Translations under genes and position numbers: made by a program
Notes under the pieces: model-generated
Told to the model about the DNA's origin: nothing
Databases searched by the model: none
What the model saw: only the letters and a program-made list of their open reading frames with translations
Part shown: positions 48,447 to 57,948 of the stretch, one piece after another
Layout: the number at the start of each line of letters is the position of its first letter
Position numbering within the stretch: position 1 is the first letter of the stretch
Source: a virus
Direction: 5' to 3' (one strand)
IMG/VR virus record: IMGVR_UViG_3300047553_000177
Span: 1 to 64,000 of that record
Length of the DNA: 64,000 nt

Positions 48447-49862
48447 ATGGCACTAATGCAAGTACTTAAAACGTACTATAACGATGCACAAATGACCGAC
48501 ACAAACTCGTTGGTTAATGCTCTTATGGAACGTCCTGAGGAGTTATCTCCTATTATCACTCACTTGGCTGGTCGTGAAGAGAAGAAGTTCCCACTATCTT
48601 TCTTAACAGAAGGTGTTGGTAACACTAAATCTATCGACCGCTACGAATATGAATATCGTGTTAAAACTCACGAAATCAATGTTCGTCCTGTTATCGCAAG
48701 TTCTGGTGTAGGAACTGGTGGAGCACCTTTCACTCTTACCTTCCCAGACAAATGGTTTATTTTCCCTTACACTTTGGTTTCTCAGTCTGGTGTTTTAGCT
48801 CGTATTATGAATGAGCCAATTGCTGACGGAGCTGGTTGGAAATATACCTTAAAATTAGTTTCTCCAGATGTATCTGCAGTTCCTGCTGCTGATGTAGCTG
48901 ATGGAGCTTTGTGGGGTCAGTTGTTTGCTAACGTGGGAATAGATTTCTCTCGTGGTAATGCTTCTAACTGGACTGCACCTGGTCTAGTTCGTTCTAAAAT
49001 CGGAACTATCCGTAAATCTTATCACTTTGCTGGTAATGCTAAAGATTATGTTGCTCAATTCGAGCTTCCATTAAAAGAAGGTAGCAAAACTAAATTGTGG
49101 ATGGATTACGAAGAGTACCGTCACATGTTGAAGTTCAAAGAAGAATGTGAAATGTACTACTGGTACGGTCAAAAAACTCACGATGCAAATGGTACTTCTA
49201 CCATGCTTGATGAGAATGGTCAGCCAGTTATTTCAGGTCCTGGACTTCTTGAGCAAATCATCAATAAAGATACTTACTCAACTCTTACTCAAGCTAAGAT
49301 TGAAGAAACTATCGGTGACTTGTTCTATGGTATGACTGACGCTACTGACAAGCAAGTTACTTTGTACACTGGTGTAGGTGGAGCTCGTGAATTTGACCGT
49401 GCTCTTAAATCTTACTATACTACAAACACTTACTTACAAACTACTCAGCCTACCTTCATCACAGGTTCTGGTCGTAACTTAGGTATCACTGGTTACTTCA
49501 CTACTTATGAGCACGTTGATGGACATAGAGTTAACGTAGTTAAATCTCCTTTATTTGATCATGGTCCTGTTGCTCAAGCTTCTAAGAAACACCCAGTTTC
49601 TGGATTGCCACTTGAGTCTTACCGTATGGTGTTTGTTGACCAATCTACTTATGATGGTGAAAACAACCTTCAAATGATCAACAAGAAAGGCCGTGAAATG
49701 CTTCGTTGGTGTGTTGCTGGTTCAGTAGTTCCAAAAGGATTTACTGGAAACGACACTCGTGCAAGTGATATTGACGGTGCATCTGTTCACATGTTAAAGA
49801 CTGCTGGTATCTTACTTCGTCGTTTCGATACTAGTTTGGATTTACAATGTGTTGCATCGTAA
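48447..49862 (+). CDS. Major capsid protein
   Basis: It has 471 residues. The gene follows the scaffold-like gene and is followed by a strong terminator. Its codon use differs from its neighbours, with more C and G in third positions (GGT, CGT, AAC), a sign of very high expression. The sequence has an N-terminal helix (LMQVLKTYYNDAQMTD), a long glycine-rich middle and a C-terminal beta-rich part (MLKTAGILLRRFDTSLDLQ), compatible with the HK97 fold. The call relies on context, codon use and size. Confidence 0.8.
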   Translation: MALMQVLKTYYNDAQMTDTNSLVNALMERPEELSPIITHLAGREEKKFPLSFLTEGVGNTKSIDRYEYEYRVKTHEINVRPVIASSGVGTGGAPFTLTFPDKWFIFPYTLVSQSGVLARIMNEPIADGAGWKYTLKLVSPDVSAVPAADVADGALWGQLFANVGIDFSRGNASNWTAPGLVRSKIGTIRKSYHFAGNAKDYVAQFELPLKEGSKTKLWMDYEEYRHMLKFKEECEMYYWYGQKTHDANGTSTMLDENGQPVISGPGLLEQIINKDTYSTLTQAKIEETIGDLFYGMTDATDKQVTLYTGVGGAREFDRALKSYYTTNTYLQTTQPTFITGSGRNLGITGYFTTYEHVDGHRVNVVKSPLFDHGPVAQASKKHPVSGLPLESYRMVFVDQSTYDGENNLQMINKKGREMLRWCVAGSVVPKGFTGNDTRASDIDGASVHMLKTAGILLRRFDTSLDLQCVAS

Positions 49863-49888
49863 TTGTGTTTTTGGTTTGCATATAAAAA

Positions 49889-49917
49889 GGGGGCAGGAAA
49901 GCCTGCCTCCCTTTTTT
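49889..49917 (+). terminator. Strong terminator after the major capsid gene
   Basis: GGGGGCAGG (49889-49897) pairs with CCTGCCTCC (49902-49910) around AAAG, with one G-T pair, and six T follow (49912-49917). It sets the capsid mRNA apart from the connector and tail genes. Confidence 0.88.
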
Positions 49918-49971
49918 AAACTATAAAAAACTTAGGTTATTCTTCCTAAGGATAAGAAAAAGAACAATAAA

Positions 49972-50775
49972 ATGAAAGTAATTATTAGAAGAAAAGAGGT
50001 GTTGAATCACCTTCCCAAGGAAATCCGTGCAGGAGCCAAGGTAAAAATCGGTTCACTATTTGTGAATCGTCTTCCACTCAAAGGATTGGATGGAGAAGAG
50101 GAAAACAAAGTACTCTCTAAAGTAATTGACGTACCACCTGGACATGAAAAGTGGCCAGAGAAAACCAAAGACTTCTGGGCAAGTTTAAGTTTAAAAGTTC
50201 CTTTCGAAGGAGTAGAACTTGATCTTAGCAAAGATGATAATGGGATGCCGTATAATGTAATGGATTATATCTATTACAGCTGGTGTAAAAAGCATAGACA
50301 AGTTGCTATGTCAGAAGAGGAGATGAAAAGTGATGGATCTAAAAGATTCTACATTTACGATCCTCAAAAAGACTTGATTAAGAAGAACACTAGAGTTCAA
50401 GTTAAGAAAGAAGCTGACAAAGAATTTATTAAGCTTGGAGACAATAAGGATAAGATGAAGATGCTTGTAAGAGTATTGATGAATGCAGATCCAGAACGTC
50501 TTTCAGACTTAGAACTTGAAAACAGCTTATACGACTATAAAGAAGATAATGCAGAAAGATTCTTGAAATACTGTAAAGATGACAATTTAGAAATCAGAGC
50601 AGAAATTGAAGAAATGGTTGAGAAAGGAGTAATTCGTAAGATTGGTAATCAACATATCCATGAAGATGATACAATCGGAGAAGATATTAAAGACACAATC
50701 GTTTACTTCAAGAACAAGAAAAATTCTGGTGCTGTTAATGTAATGAGAGCTAAACTTAAAGACTTACAATACTAA
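49972..50775 (+). CDS. Head-tail or structural protein of unknown family, 267 aa
   Basis: It has 267 residues. The basic N-terminal part (MKVIIRRKEVLNHLPKEIRA) is followed by a region with PPGHEKWPEKTKDFW and a long acidic helix section (SDLELENSLYDYKEDNAERF). It follows the capsid gene after an ACTTAGG/CCTAAGG hairpin leader at about 49930. Its position suggests a head completion or decoration role. No family is recognised. Confidence 0.55.
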   Translation: MKVIIRRKEVLNHLPKEIRAGAKVKIGSLFVNRLPLKGLDGEEENKVLSKVIDVPPGHEKWPEKTKDFWASLSLKVPFEGVELDLSKDDNGMPYNVMDYIYYSWCKKHRQVAMSEEEMKSDGSKRFYIYDPQKDLIKKNTRVQVKKEADKEFIKLGDNKDKMKMLVRVLMNADPERLSDLELENSLYDYKEDNAERFLKYCKDDNLEIRAEIEEMVEKGVIRKIGNQHIHEDDTIGEDIKDTIVYFKNKKNSGAVNVMRAKLKDLQY

Positions 50776-50786
50776 ACTAACTGTTA

Positions 50787-51917
50787 ATGACTGTTAACGA
50801 AATGCATATAGCTGTCAACCTGGGGGTGCAAAAAATTGCATCCTTTCAGGTTGATAACCTTTTACCTCAAGAGATAGATCATGAGCTAAACTTAGCTATG
50901 ACTAGATTTGTTAAACAGAGGTATAGTGCTATGTCTAATAGATATGGTAGAGGTTTCGAACAGTCACAGAAACGTATTGATGATTTAAGAACTCTTGTGG
51001 TAGAGCATACAGGAATTACAAGCTATCAAGGTGTAGTATTTAACTCAAACTACTCAGATATCTACATAGATAGATATACCTTCCCACTAGATTATCTATT
51101 CTTAGTATCTGTAAGAGCTAAAGTAGAATATGAATGTAACACTAATATTCAGTCTTTAATTGACACTACTGAGACAACAACAGATGTAGTTAAAGTAAAT
51201 TTAACTCCTCCTCAGTCTGGATATTATATTACAGATATATATGGATATGATACTTCAGGAAACTTAGTACAATTAACTAACTCTAGTTCTAATGAAATAA
51301 CTCATGATATACTTGTAAATAGTGAAAACTATTTTCACGGTATAATTCCTATGACAAACTTCCCTTATGAAGAATCTCTTGGAACAAGTGTTCATATAAG
51401 TCCTATTGCTGATAGTAATAGTATATTCTTAATGAATCCAGCAGGATGGAGTAGTGCAAGTTTTAGTTCAAGTGGAGGGCAATTTGTAGAAGTAAGATGG
51501 ACAAATGGAGATGGGGCTTATTTAACAACTTACTCTGACACCAGAGAAACATATATTTTAACAAATAGAACATATGCAGGTGGAAGTACTAGAATAAGTT
51601 TAGTTAAATTTGCACAGCATGATGACATATTATATATGTTAGATGACCCATTTAATAGAGTAGATTATAAGACACCTTTGTACACAATAGAAGAAAATTA
51701 TATTGACGTGCATACAGATAACGAATTTGTGGTCCCCGAAGTTACTATTAAGTATATTCGTAGACCTGATGACATCTCAATAATTAATGGTATTGGGTGT
51801 GAACTTCCAGAACACACTCATACAGAAATTGTAGAGATGACTATAAAAAGCATACTTGAGGGAATACAAGACCCTAGGTATCAAACTCAAACAATGGAAA
51901 CATTCGAGAGTGAATAA
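50787..51917 (+). CDS. Head-tail connector or tail-ring protein candidate
   Basis: It has 376 residues. The N-terminal helical segment (NLGVQKIASFQVDNLLPQEI) with FVKQRYSAMSNRYGRGFEQ matches the entry of a structural protein common in Bacteroidota podoviruses, where a helical ring domain precedes beta-rich insertions. Residues 60-370 are mainly beta, with aspartate-rich turns. It follows the capsid cluster and is probably a connector ring or tail protein. Confidence 0.55.
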   Translation: MTVNEMHIAVNLGVQKIASFQVDNLLPQEIDHELNLAMTRFVKQRYSAMSNRYGRGFEQSQKRIDDLRTLVVEHTGITSYQGVVFNSNYSDIYIDRYTFPLDYLFLVSVRAKVEYECNTNIQSLIDTTETTTDVVKVNLTPPQSGYYITDIYGYDTSGNLVQLTNSSSNEITHDILVNSENYFHGIIPMTNFPYEESLGTSVHISPIADSNSIFLMNPAGWSSASFSSSGGQFVEVRWTNGDGAYLTTYSDTRETYILTNRTYAGGSTRISLVKFAQHDDILYMLDDPFNRVDYKTPLYTIEENYIDVHTDNEFVVPEVTIKYIRRPDDISIINGIGCELPEHTHTEIVEMTIKSILEGIQDPRYQTQTMETFESE

Positions 51918-51954
51918 TTAAATAAATGTTTAACTGCCTAAAACTTAAATTAAA

Positions 51955-52965
51955 ATGGCACCTCAAAACCTAAACCAAGTATTTGTAGCTAACAATGCTA
52001 CATTACTAGACGATGCTCAAGCATTTAACACAACTGCTGCCGCATCTGCATCTAAAATTGGAGTATGGAATCTAGATGCAGCTACTCCTGCATTTATCGA
52101 TATTGCATCTCCAGTTGATATCGCAAGCTTAAAAAGAATTCAGCTTGTACAGGCTATGCCTTCTGGTAATCCTATTGCATCTCCTATCATTGATGTAAAA
52201 GATATCAAAAGAATTAAGTATACTCAGTATGTTGCTTCACAACGTCATACTGTGGCTGCTACTTTTTCAGCTGCTGTACCAACTGGTAATTCTTACTTAG
52301 TAAAAATTGCACTTCGTACTGCACCTACTGCTTATGCTAACTACACCAATAATGCAGCAGTAGATTTATCTGGAGCTGGTTATGAGTTCCCAATCTTAGG
52401 AAATTTCTCAGCTGGTCGTAATATCCTACAAGTTGTAGAAATTGCTGCTGGTACATCTGCTGCTAACTGTGGTATTGCTGTAACTAGTGCTATTACAAAT
52501 AGCACTGCTCTAAGCAAGCTATTCACAGTATCTGATAACGGAGCTGGAGTTGTTACTATAGTAGCTCGTCATGCTGGAGTTGTATTTGATGTAGTTGCTT
52601 TCAACTCTTCTACTGATGCTAGTGTGATTACTACTTCTACTACCGGATTTGACGCAGGTTGCGGTAACTACTGGCAAGCTTTGTCTGATGAGAAATCTCA
52701 ACGTTCTCGTTATGGCAACTTCAACCGTATGTATTTCCCATTTGCATTCCCTGAGTTTGCAGTTAGTGGAACAGCTTACGATGTTGTTGAGATTCAGTAT
52801 GCTCACTCTCACGCTGCTGATACTGGTATTGCTCGTGCTGCAGAATTAAATACTGTTAAAATCTACTTTGTAGATACTGCTGCTGGTAGCACAGTTGCTG
52901 ATACAGTATTCCTTGGAGCAGATGCAGCTAACTGGGGAAGTACTAACACTGAAAGATTGTTCTAA
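51955..52965 (+). CDS. Abundant structural protein (possible tail tube or capsid decoration)
   Basis: It has 336 residues, alanine- and threonine-rich and almost entirely beta with few charges. Codon use is shifted to favoured codons as in the capsid gene, and the gene has a perfect terminator of its own. That suggests very high copy number. Possible roles are head decoration, tail tube or collar. No catalytic motif is present. Confidence 0.6.
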   Translation: MAPQNLNQVFVANNATLLDDAQAFNTTAAASASKIGVWNLDAATPAFIDIASPVDIASLKRIQLVQAMPSGNPIASPIIDVKDIKRIKYTQYVASQRHTVAATFSAAVPTGNSYLVKIALRTAPTAYANYTNNAAVDLSGAGYEFPILGNFSAGRNILQVVEIAAGTSAANCGIAVTSAITNSTALSKLFTVSDNGAGVVTIVARHAGVVFDVVAFNSSTDASVITTSTTGFDAGCGNYWQALSDEKSQRSRYGNFNRMYFPFAFPEFAVSGTAYDVVEIQYAHSHAADTGIARAAELNTVKIYFVDTAAGSTVADTVFLGADAANWGSTNTERLF

Positions 52966-52980
52966 TCTTAAATTAATTTT

Positions 52981-53010
52981 AAAAGTAGGGGAGTCAAATC
53001 CCCTACTTTT
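52981..53010 (+). terminator. Terminator after the abundant structural gene
   Basis: AAAAGTAGGGG (52981-52991) pairs exactly with CCCCTACTTTT (53000-53010) around AGTCAAAT. A T run lies at the end and an A run at the start, so it may act in both directions. Confidence 0.9.
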
Positions 53011-53038
53011 TAATATCTTTACAATCAATTAAGTAGAC

Positions 53039-53512
53039 ATGCCAGTATCAATAGGAACAATAACAATCTCACCAGATTGTAAATCTATATCAACAACATT
53101 TTCAGGATTAACTGGAAATATTGATGCAACTTATTACAACAATATGACAGAGACAGAAGTAACTGCTACTGTCACAAATGTAGGAGGAAGTGGGACATGG
53201 ACCTTATCTTCTACTACAGCTGGGGAAACATTTAATGGTGTTATCACTATATCATATCCAGACGGGGATATAGAGAAATATGCTGTTGGAACTTGTGAAT
53301 TAGATTGTTGTATTGCTGGACTAGTCACTTCTGCTATTAACTGTACTTGTGAATGTGATAAATGTGATGAGGATTTACGTACAGCTGAGAAGGTTAGATT
53401 ACTTTCTCAATCTGCTATCTACAGTGCTGTTGAACTCAACCTCACTGATGCTATAAATAAGTATAACAAAGCTAAAGAATTTTGCACAGCTTCATGTGCA
53501 TGTGGATGCTAA
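53039..53512 (+). CDS. Cysteine-rich structural protein, 157 aa
   Basis: It has 157 residues. The first 90 are beta-rich (an Ig-like feel, with TISPDCKSISTTFSGLTGNI). The second half has a dense cysteine region (CELDCCIAGL, NCTCECDKCDED) and ends CTASCACGC. The many cysteines point to metal binding or disulfides after release. Its neighbours are tail proteins. Function unknown. Confidence 0.6.
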   Translation: MPVSIGTITISPDCKSISTTFSGLTGNIDATYYNNMTETEVTATVTNVGGSGTWTLSSTTAGETFNGVITISYPDGDIEKYAVGTCELDCCIAGLVTSAINCTCECDKCDEDLRTAEKVRLLSQSAIYSAVELNLTDAINKYNKAKEFCTASCACGC

Positions 53513-53947
53513 ATGGGTTACGTTCCAAGTACAATAAATGGTCAAGACTTTGCAGAACTGGTATCAGATCTACAAGCTTGTATGGCATCTAAGGGCACTT
53601 CCTACTATAATAAAATATCAGGAGGTGTTAAATGCTCTAATCTAGAGCTATCTAAATTAGATTTAATAATCTATTTACTAAATAAATACGATAACAGTAG
53701 TTCATTAGATTGTATATTCTCAGGTCAGACTATGCCTGGAGTAATATATAGCTCTACTCCTACTGCAACAGATACTACGACTTACTTAAATGTCTTTGTA
53801 GATCATGCCTTAAGATTCTGCAAAGATTGCATTGTATCAGATCCTCCTGCAGCTGTTGTTCCTCCAGCAGCTACATATTACTTATATGCAGAGAATGGTA
53901 CAACAGAAATTACTCTAGAATCAGGGGGACACATAAACTTACAATAA
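53513..53947 (+). CDS. Hypothetical tail-associated protein, 144 aa
   Basis: It has 144 residues and starts one base after the previous stop. It has helical and beta parts, four or more cysteines (DLQACMA, VKCSNLE, LDCIF, RFCKDCIVSD) and a short proline-rich linker (DPPAAVVPPAATYYLYAE) before a beta end. The linker and C-terminal beta tip look like an attachment module. It probably belongs with the fibre that follows. Confidence 0.55.
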   Translation: MGYVPSTINGQDFAELVSDLQACMASKGTSYYNKISGGVKCSNLELSKLDLIIYLLNKYDNSSSLDCIFSGQTMPGVIYSSTPTATDTTTYLNVFVDHALRFCKDCIVSDPPAAVVPPAATYYLYAENGTTEITLESGGHINLQ

Positions 53948-55126
53948 ATGGCAACTATTACTTCACTATCAACTTTAGCAAAAACAAGTGTATCAGCAAA
54001 TGACTATTTGTTAATTGCAAACTCATCTGTACCTACAAACTATAAGTTTTTAGCATCAGACTTTTTTCCGTCTATGTCTACTCTAGGTACTAGTAGTGAG
54101 GCTTTATTTGTAAGTGTGACTAATAAAAATACCTTAAACTTTAAAGGTATTAAATCTTTAAATTCACTCTTAACAGTTGCTACTGCAAGTAATAACATTA
54201 CACTGCAGGTTAATGAATCTTTGATAAACTTAGCAAACTGTGATAATGCAACAGCAGGTTTCTTGTCTACAGTAGACTTAACTACAGATGTTACAGGAAC
54301 TCTACCAGTTGCTAACGGTGGTACAGGAGCTACAACTTTAACTTCTAATAGTGTTGTATTAGGGAATGGAACATCGGCTTTAACAGCTTTAGGTGTTGCA
54401 TCTGATGGACAATTAATAATTGGAAGAACTGGTCTTAGTCCAGTATTAGCTACTTTAACTGCAGGTACTAACGTAACTGTTACAAACGGTGCAGGATCTA
54501 TTTCAATAGCTGCAAACCTATCAACATTAGCTGCAAACTTAAATGCCGCTACTTACAATATATATGGATTTACATGGGTAAGTGGTGACGGTGCTAATGA
54601 AGGTATGGCAATTAATTCTGCAGGTAAAGTATTCGTAGGTAGCACTACACCAACAGCATTCTATACCTATGACTTTAACGTAAACCAAAGTATAGCTCTT
54701 AACGGTGCATTGGCACAGAGAATTGAGTTAACTTCAACATCAACACCAGGTTCTTTAGCTATAGCAGCATCAACTGCTTCTGTATCTAACGTAAATGGTG
54801 GTGCAACAGTCCTTGCAGGGGGTGGAGCATCAGGTACTGGTAATGGTGGTACTGTTTCTATTGAAGCAGGGGTAAGTTCTGGATCAGGTAACGGAGGTAA
54901 TGTTACTTTACAACCAGGAAGCAGTTCATCTGGTACTGGTGGAAAGACTAATGTAAATGCTACAGGAACTGCAGGACCATTAGTTAACTTTGTAGGTACG
55001 TCAGGAGCTGCATCAGCTAACTCTGTATCTAGTTCAACTGCATCAGCTGCAGCTAAAACTGGAGCAATTAGAATTCAGATTAATGGAGTAGATGCTTGGA
55101 TTAGAGTGTATGCTTCAGGAGAGTAA
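53948..55126 (+). CDS. Trimeric tail fibre / adhesin-like protein
   Basis: It has 392 residues. It has repeats of the form VANGGTGATTLTSNSVVLGN, TLTAGTNVTVTNGAGSISI and a glycine-rich segment (NGGATVLAGGGASGTGNGGT). These glycine, serine and threonine repeats are typical of trimeric beta-helical phage fibres and head spikes. The N terminus (STLAKTSVSANDYLLIANSS) may bind the virion. It probably contacts the host surface. Confidence 0.68.
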   Translation: MATITSLSTLAKTSVSANDYLLIANSSVPTNYKFLASDFFPSMSTLGTSSEALFVSVTNKNTLNFKGIKSLNSLLTVATASNNITLQVNESLINLANCDNATAGFLSTVDLTTDVTGTLPVANGGTGATTLTSNSVVLGNGTSALTALGVASDGQLIIGRTGLSPVLATLTAGTNVTVTNGAGSISIAANLSTLAANLNAATYNIYGFTWVSGDGANEGMAINSAGKVFVGSTTPTAFYTYDFNVNQSIALNGALAQRIELTSTSTPGSLAIAASTASVSNVNGGATVLAGGGASGTGNGGTVSIEAGVSSGSGNGGNVTLQPGSSSSGTGGKTNVNATGTAGPLVNFVGTSGAASANSVSSSTASAAAKTGAIRIQINGVDAWIRVYASGE

Positions 55127-55145
55127 AACCAAAAAACAAATATAT

Positions 55146-55577
55146 ATGTTAAACCAAACAGAAAAGTACGGAGTAAATGTAACTGCAACTAACAGAGAGT
55201 TCTTAGGGATGTTCAAAGTATTTGCAGAAACAAAAGATGCTAAAAACGTTAAGTTTGCAGTAATCAATGTAGTAAACAGTAAAGTATTACAAGATCATTT
55301 AGCTAGTTTAGAGCAAATGGCTACTCCAACACAAGAATTTGTAGAGCTATCAATAAAAGCAAAAGGACTTATTGAGGCAGAAAACGAAGAAGGCTTAAAG
55401 CAATTAGAACAGGAAAACCTAGAATTAGTAGAAGCTAGAAAAAAGCAACTACAAGACGTTCAAGAAAAATTAAATGAAGAAGCTACTTTGGAACTTAAAC
55501 TTCTAAATGAAAAAATTCTACCAGAAGATTTAAGTGCAGAACAGCTTGAACTTATATCAAAACTAATAAATTCATAA
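55146..55577 (+). CDS. Coiled-coil hypothetical protein, 143 aa
   Basis: It starts at the ATG at 55146 (MLNQTEKYGVNVTATNREFL); an upstream frame overlapping the fibre gene is not used. Residues 60-140 are a long glutamate- and lysine-rich coiled coil (ENLELVEARKKQLQDVQEKL). It may be a fibre chaperone or a tail accessory. No family is recognised. Confidence 0.6.
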   Translation: MLNQTEKYGVNVTATNREFLGMFKVFAETKDAKNVKFAVINVVNSKVLQDHLASLEQMATPTQEFVELSIKAKGLIEAENEEGLKQLEQENLELVEARKKQLQDVQEKLNEEATLELKLLNEKILPEDLSAEQLELISKLINS

Positions 55578-55581
55578 AACA

Positions 55582-56037
55582 ATGGGATACCAGACTAATG
55601 AAGAGATTATTTTAAGTAACATAAATGCCAGTATAGACCTTAGTAATCAAAAAGCTTTTAAAACATATTGGCTAACTAGTGATGGAGATATTCTTGCCAG
55701 TTACTCACCTTTAGAAGGCCGCTTATCTATACCATCAGCCTTAGATACTTATGGAATTTCTGCTGCATATGATACTATGATACTTGTTCAAAAAAGAACA
55801 GCTACTGCTGGAGCAACAGTTAGTAGAAATAGTGCAGATCAGATAAATAATATAGGGGTAGCTTTTGCAGATGTAATAACAGCAATAGATGCTGCATACT
55901 CAACAACTATTGCAAGTTGGGCTCTTGAAATTGTAGATTTAAAAATAGACATGAGTACAATGTTCAATAGTTCTGGAGTTGCAGTAAGTGATATTACTAT
56001 TGCTACAGCAACTGTAAATGTTTGGATAGCAGAATAA
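55582..56037 (+). CDS. Hypothetical structural protein, 151 aa
   Basis: It has 151 residues, acidic and alanine-rich, with beta and helical segments (AVSDITIATATVNVWIAE at the end). The stop overlaps the ATG of the phosphoesterase (TAATG), indicating coupling. The neighbours are fibre and enzyme genes. Function not recognised. Confidence 0.55.
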   Translation: MGYQTNEEIILSNINASIDLSNQKAFKTYWLTSDGDILASYSPLEGRLSIPSALDTYGISAAYDTMILVQKRTATAGATVSRNSADQINNIGVAFADVITAIDAAYSTTIASWALEIVDLKIDMSTMFNSSGVAVSDITIATATVNVWIAE

Positions 56038-57215
56038 TGAAACTAAAAAAACTTATATCGATATTAGAGCAGAAGCCTGGATACTTAAAATCCGGGCCTG
56101 CTTCTTTATCTAAAAGGTTTAACGTATCATTAGAAACAGCTATAGCAGCAATCAGAGCAGTTAAAATAACTCTTAATAAAGTTGATTTAACTAGAGCTCA
56201 AAGTCTAATTAAATTAGAACTCTCTAATGAAAACTCTAATACAATAACAGAGTTTGAAAACTATATCAAAAGTAATGGTATAGATCCAGCTAATATCAAT
56301 TCTGTTAAGTACTGGCAGAATATGAAGGGGGAGCAAAGGTTCTCTGTAGTAACTAAAAGTGAAAGAAATGCAGATGATATAAAGAAAGAGATTGAAGAGT
56401 TTGCATCAACTTATAGTCCAACTACATACTTAGGGATACATAGTTATCACAACAGTACTAAATCAAAATGGGGACATGTTGCTTATGAAATATCACTTCC
56501 TGATATCCATTACGGGAAGTTGACAGAACTAAATGTAGAAGCAATGGAGACCCAATTCTTGGATACTATTCAAGATTTAATGGATAAAGCTCAGGGATTA
56601 AACATACAGAAGATTGTATTACCAATTGGTAATGACGGTATGAACTCTGAAGGAATGAGAATGGCAACTACTAAAGGAACTCCACAACAAGATGTATTAC
56701 ATTGGAGATCAACCTTTAGAGGTTACTGGCAGCTAATTGTTAAAGCTGTAGATTATTTAAAGCAGTATGCACCTGTACAAATCATTGTTGTACCAGGGAA
56801 TCATGATTTCGAGAGAATGTTCTATGCAGGAGATGTTCTTGCAGGATGGTATAGAAATGATGATAACGTCACTGTAGATAACACTCCTGCCTCACGTAAG
56901 TATTTTGAGTATGGTAAAAATATGATTTTATATACTCATGGAGATAAAGAAAAGTTTGCAGACCTACCACTAATAATGGCTACAGAACAGCCTGAAATGT
57001 TTGCTAGATGTTCTTATAGAGAAGCTCATGTTGGGCATTTCCATAAAGAACAAGTAAATGAATTTAGGGGAGTAAAAGTGAGAGTAGTACCATCAATATG
57101 TGCATCAGATGATTGGCATAAAATGATGGGATACGAATCTCTAAGATCAGCACAAGGATTTATTTATAACTACGACGAAGGATTAGATGGATATTTACAA
57201 AGTAACGTTAAATAA
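56037..57215 (+). CDS. Calcineurin-like metallophosphoesterase
   Basis: It starts at the ATG at 56037, 392 residues. The N-terminal 100 residues are a small helical DNA-binding-like region. The enzyme core shows LPDIHYGK near 156-163 (D, H), GNDGMNSE near 199-206, VVPGNHDFE near 252-260, LYTHGDK near 299-305 and VGHFHKE near 335-341, the five metal-binding blocks of the family. It may act as a nuclease or phosphatase. A virion-associated or DNA-repair role is possible. Its place in the tail cluster is unusual. Confidence 0.8.
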   Translation: MKLKKLISILEQKPGYLKSGPASLSKRFNVSLETAIAAIRAVKITLNKVDLTRAQSLIKLELSNENSNTITEFENYIKSNGIDPANINSVKYWQNMKGEQRFSVVTKSERNADDIKKEIEEFASTYSPTTYLGIHSYHNSTKSKWGHVAYEISLPDIHYGKLTELNVEAMETQFLDTIQDLMDKAQGLNIQKIVLPIGNDGMNSEGMRMATTKGTPQQDVLHWRSTFRGYWQLIVKAVDYLKQYAPVQIIVVPGNHDFERMFYAGDVLAGWYRNDDNVTVDNTPASRKYFEYGKNMILYTHGDKEKFADLPLIMATEQPEMFARCSYREAHVGHFHKEQVNEFRGVKVRVVPSICASDDWHKMMGYESLRSAQGFIYNYDEGLDGYLQSNVK

Positions 57216-57217
57216 AG

Positions 57218-57931
57218 ATGACTTTAGACGAAATTGCATACAACCTGCTTAACTCTTTTAGAGGTGGTAGAAGTTCTCAAGATGAGAATATATCTATCGA
57301 CCAAATAAAATTTAATATTAAGCACTATCGTGCTGTATTCATACGTCGTGACTATGCACGTAATGGATTGGTTACTAGACACTTAGAACAAGATTTAAGA
57401 TGTGTAGAACTTGAGCAAGTTGATTTATCAAAATGTTGTAACATAAATATAGAATGTCCTGCATATCGTAGTGTAAATAAAATTCCAAGAACTGTAAGAT
57501 TTAACTTTGAAGAAGCTATTACATATGTAGGGGATGTAACAGGTATTGGAAGATATCAGATGATTAAGCCTTATGAAGTAGCTTATATCGGATATGACAA
57601 GCACACTAAAAATAATCCTAAAGCTTATATGATTGAGGATTATCTTTATATCTTAAACCCTAAAGGAGCTAAGTATGTTAATCTCAGAGGTATTTTTGAA
57701 AATCCTGAGGACGTTTCTAATTTTACTGATTGTAACGGTAATGCTTGTTATACAGACAATACCGACTTTCCTATGCCTATGGATATGGTTCAAGCTATTA
57801 CACAAGGTATGATGGCTGGAGAATTAAGACTATTAGCTGGAACATTCTCAGATACATCTGCAGATAGATCTCAAGATTTAGGGGGAGCAGTACCACAAAT
57901 TCAACAACAACAGCAGAATCAAGGAGAATAA
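57218..57931 (+). CDS. Structural protein of unknown family, 237 aa
   Basis: It has 237 residues. The N-terminal part (LDEIAYNLLNSFRGGRSSQDE) and KFNIKHYRAVFIRRDYARNG are of the kind seen in head-tail and tail adaptor proteins of Bacteroidota phages. The C-terminal part (AITQGMMAGELRLLAGTF) and the Gln-rich end are typical. It probably contributes to the neck or the tail assembly. Confidence 0.58.
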   Translation: MTLDEIAYNLLNSFRGGRSSQDENISIDQIKFNIKHYRAVFIRRDYARNGLVTRHLEQDLRCVELEQVDLSKCCNINIECPAYRSVNKIPRTVRFNFEEAITYVGDVTGIGRYQMIKPYEVAYIGYDKHTKNNPKAYMIEDYLYILNPKGAKYVNLRGIFENPEDVSNFTDCNGNACYTDNTDFPMPMDMVQAITQGMMAGELRLLAGTFSDTSADRSQDLGGAVPQIQQQQQNQGE

Positions 57932-57936
57932 TTTAG

Positions 57937-57944
57937 TACATTTG
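57937..57944 (+). promoter_or_regulatory. -7 box before the basic DUF6321-like gene
   Basis: TACATTTG fits TAnnTTTG and lies 4 bases before the ATG at 57949. The -33 element is weak. It may start a separate short transcript for the basic proteins. Confidence 0.45.
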
Positions 57945-57948
57945 TAAC

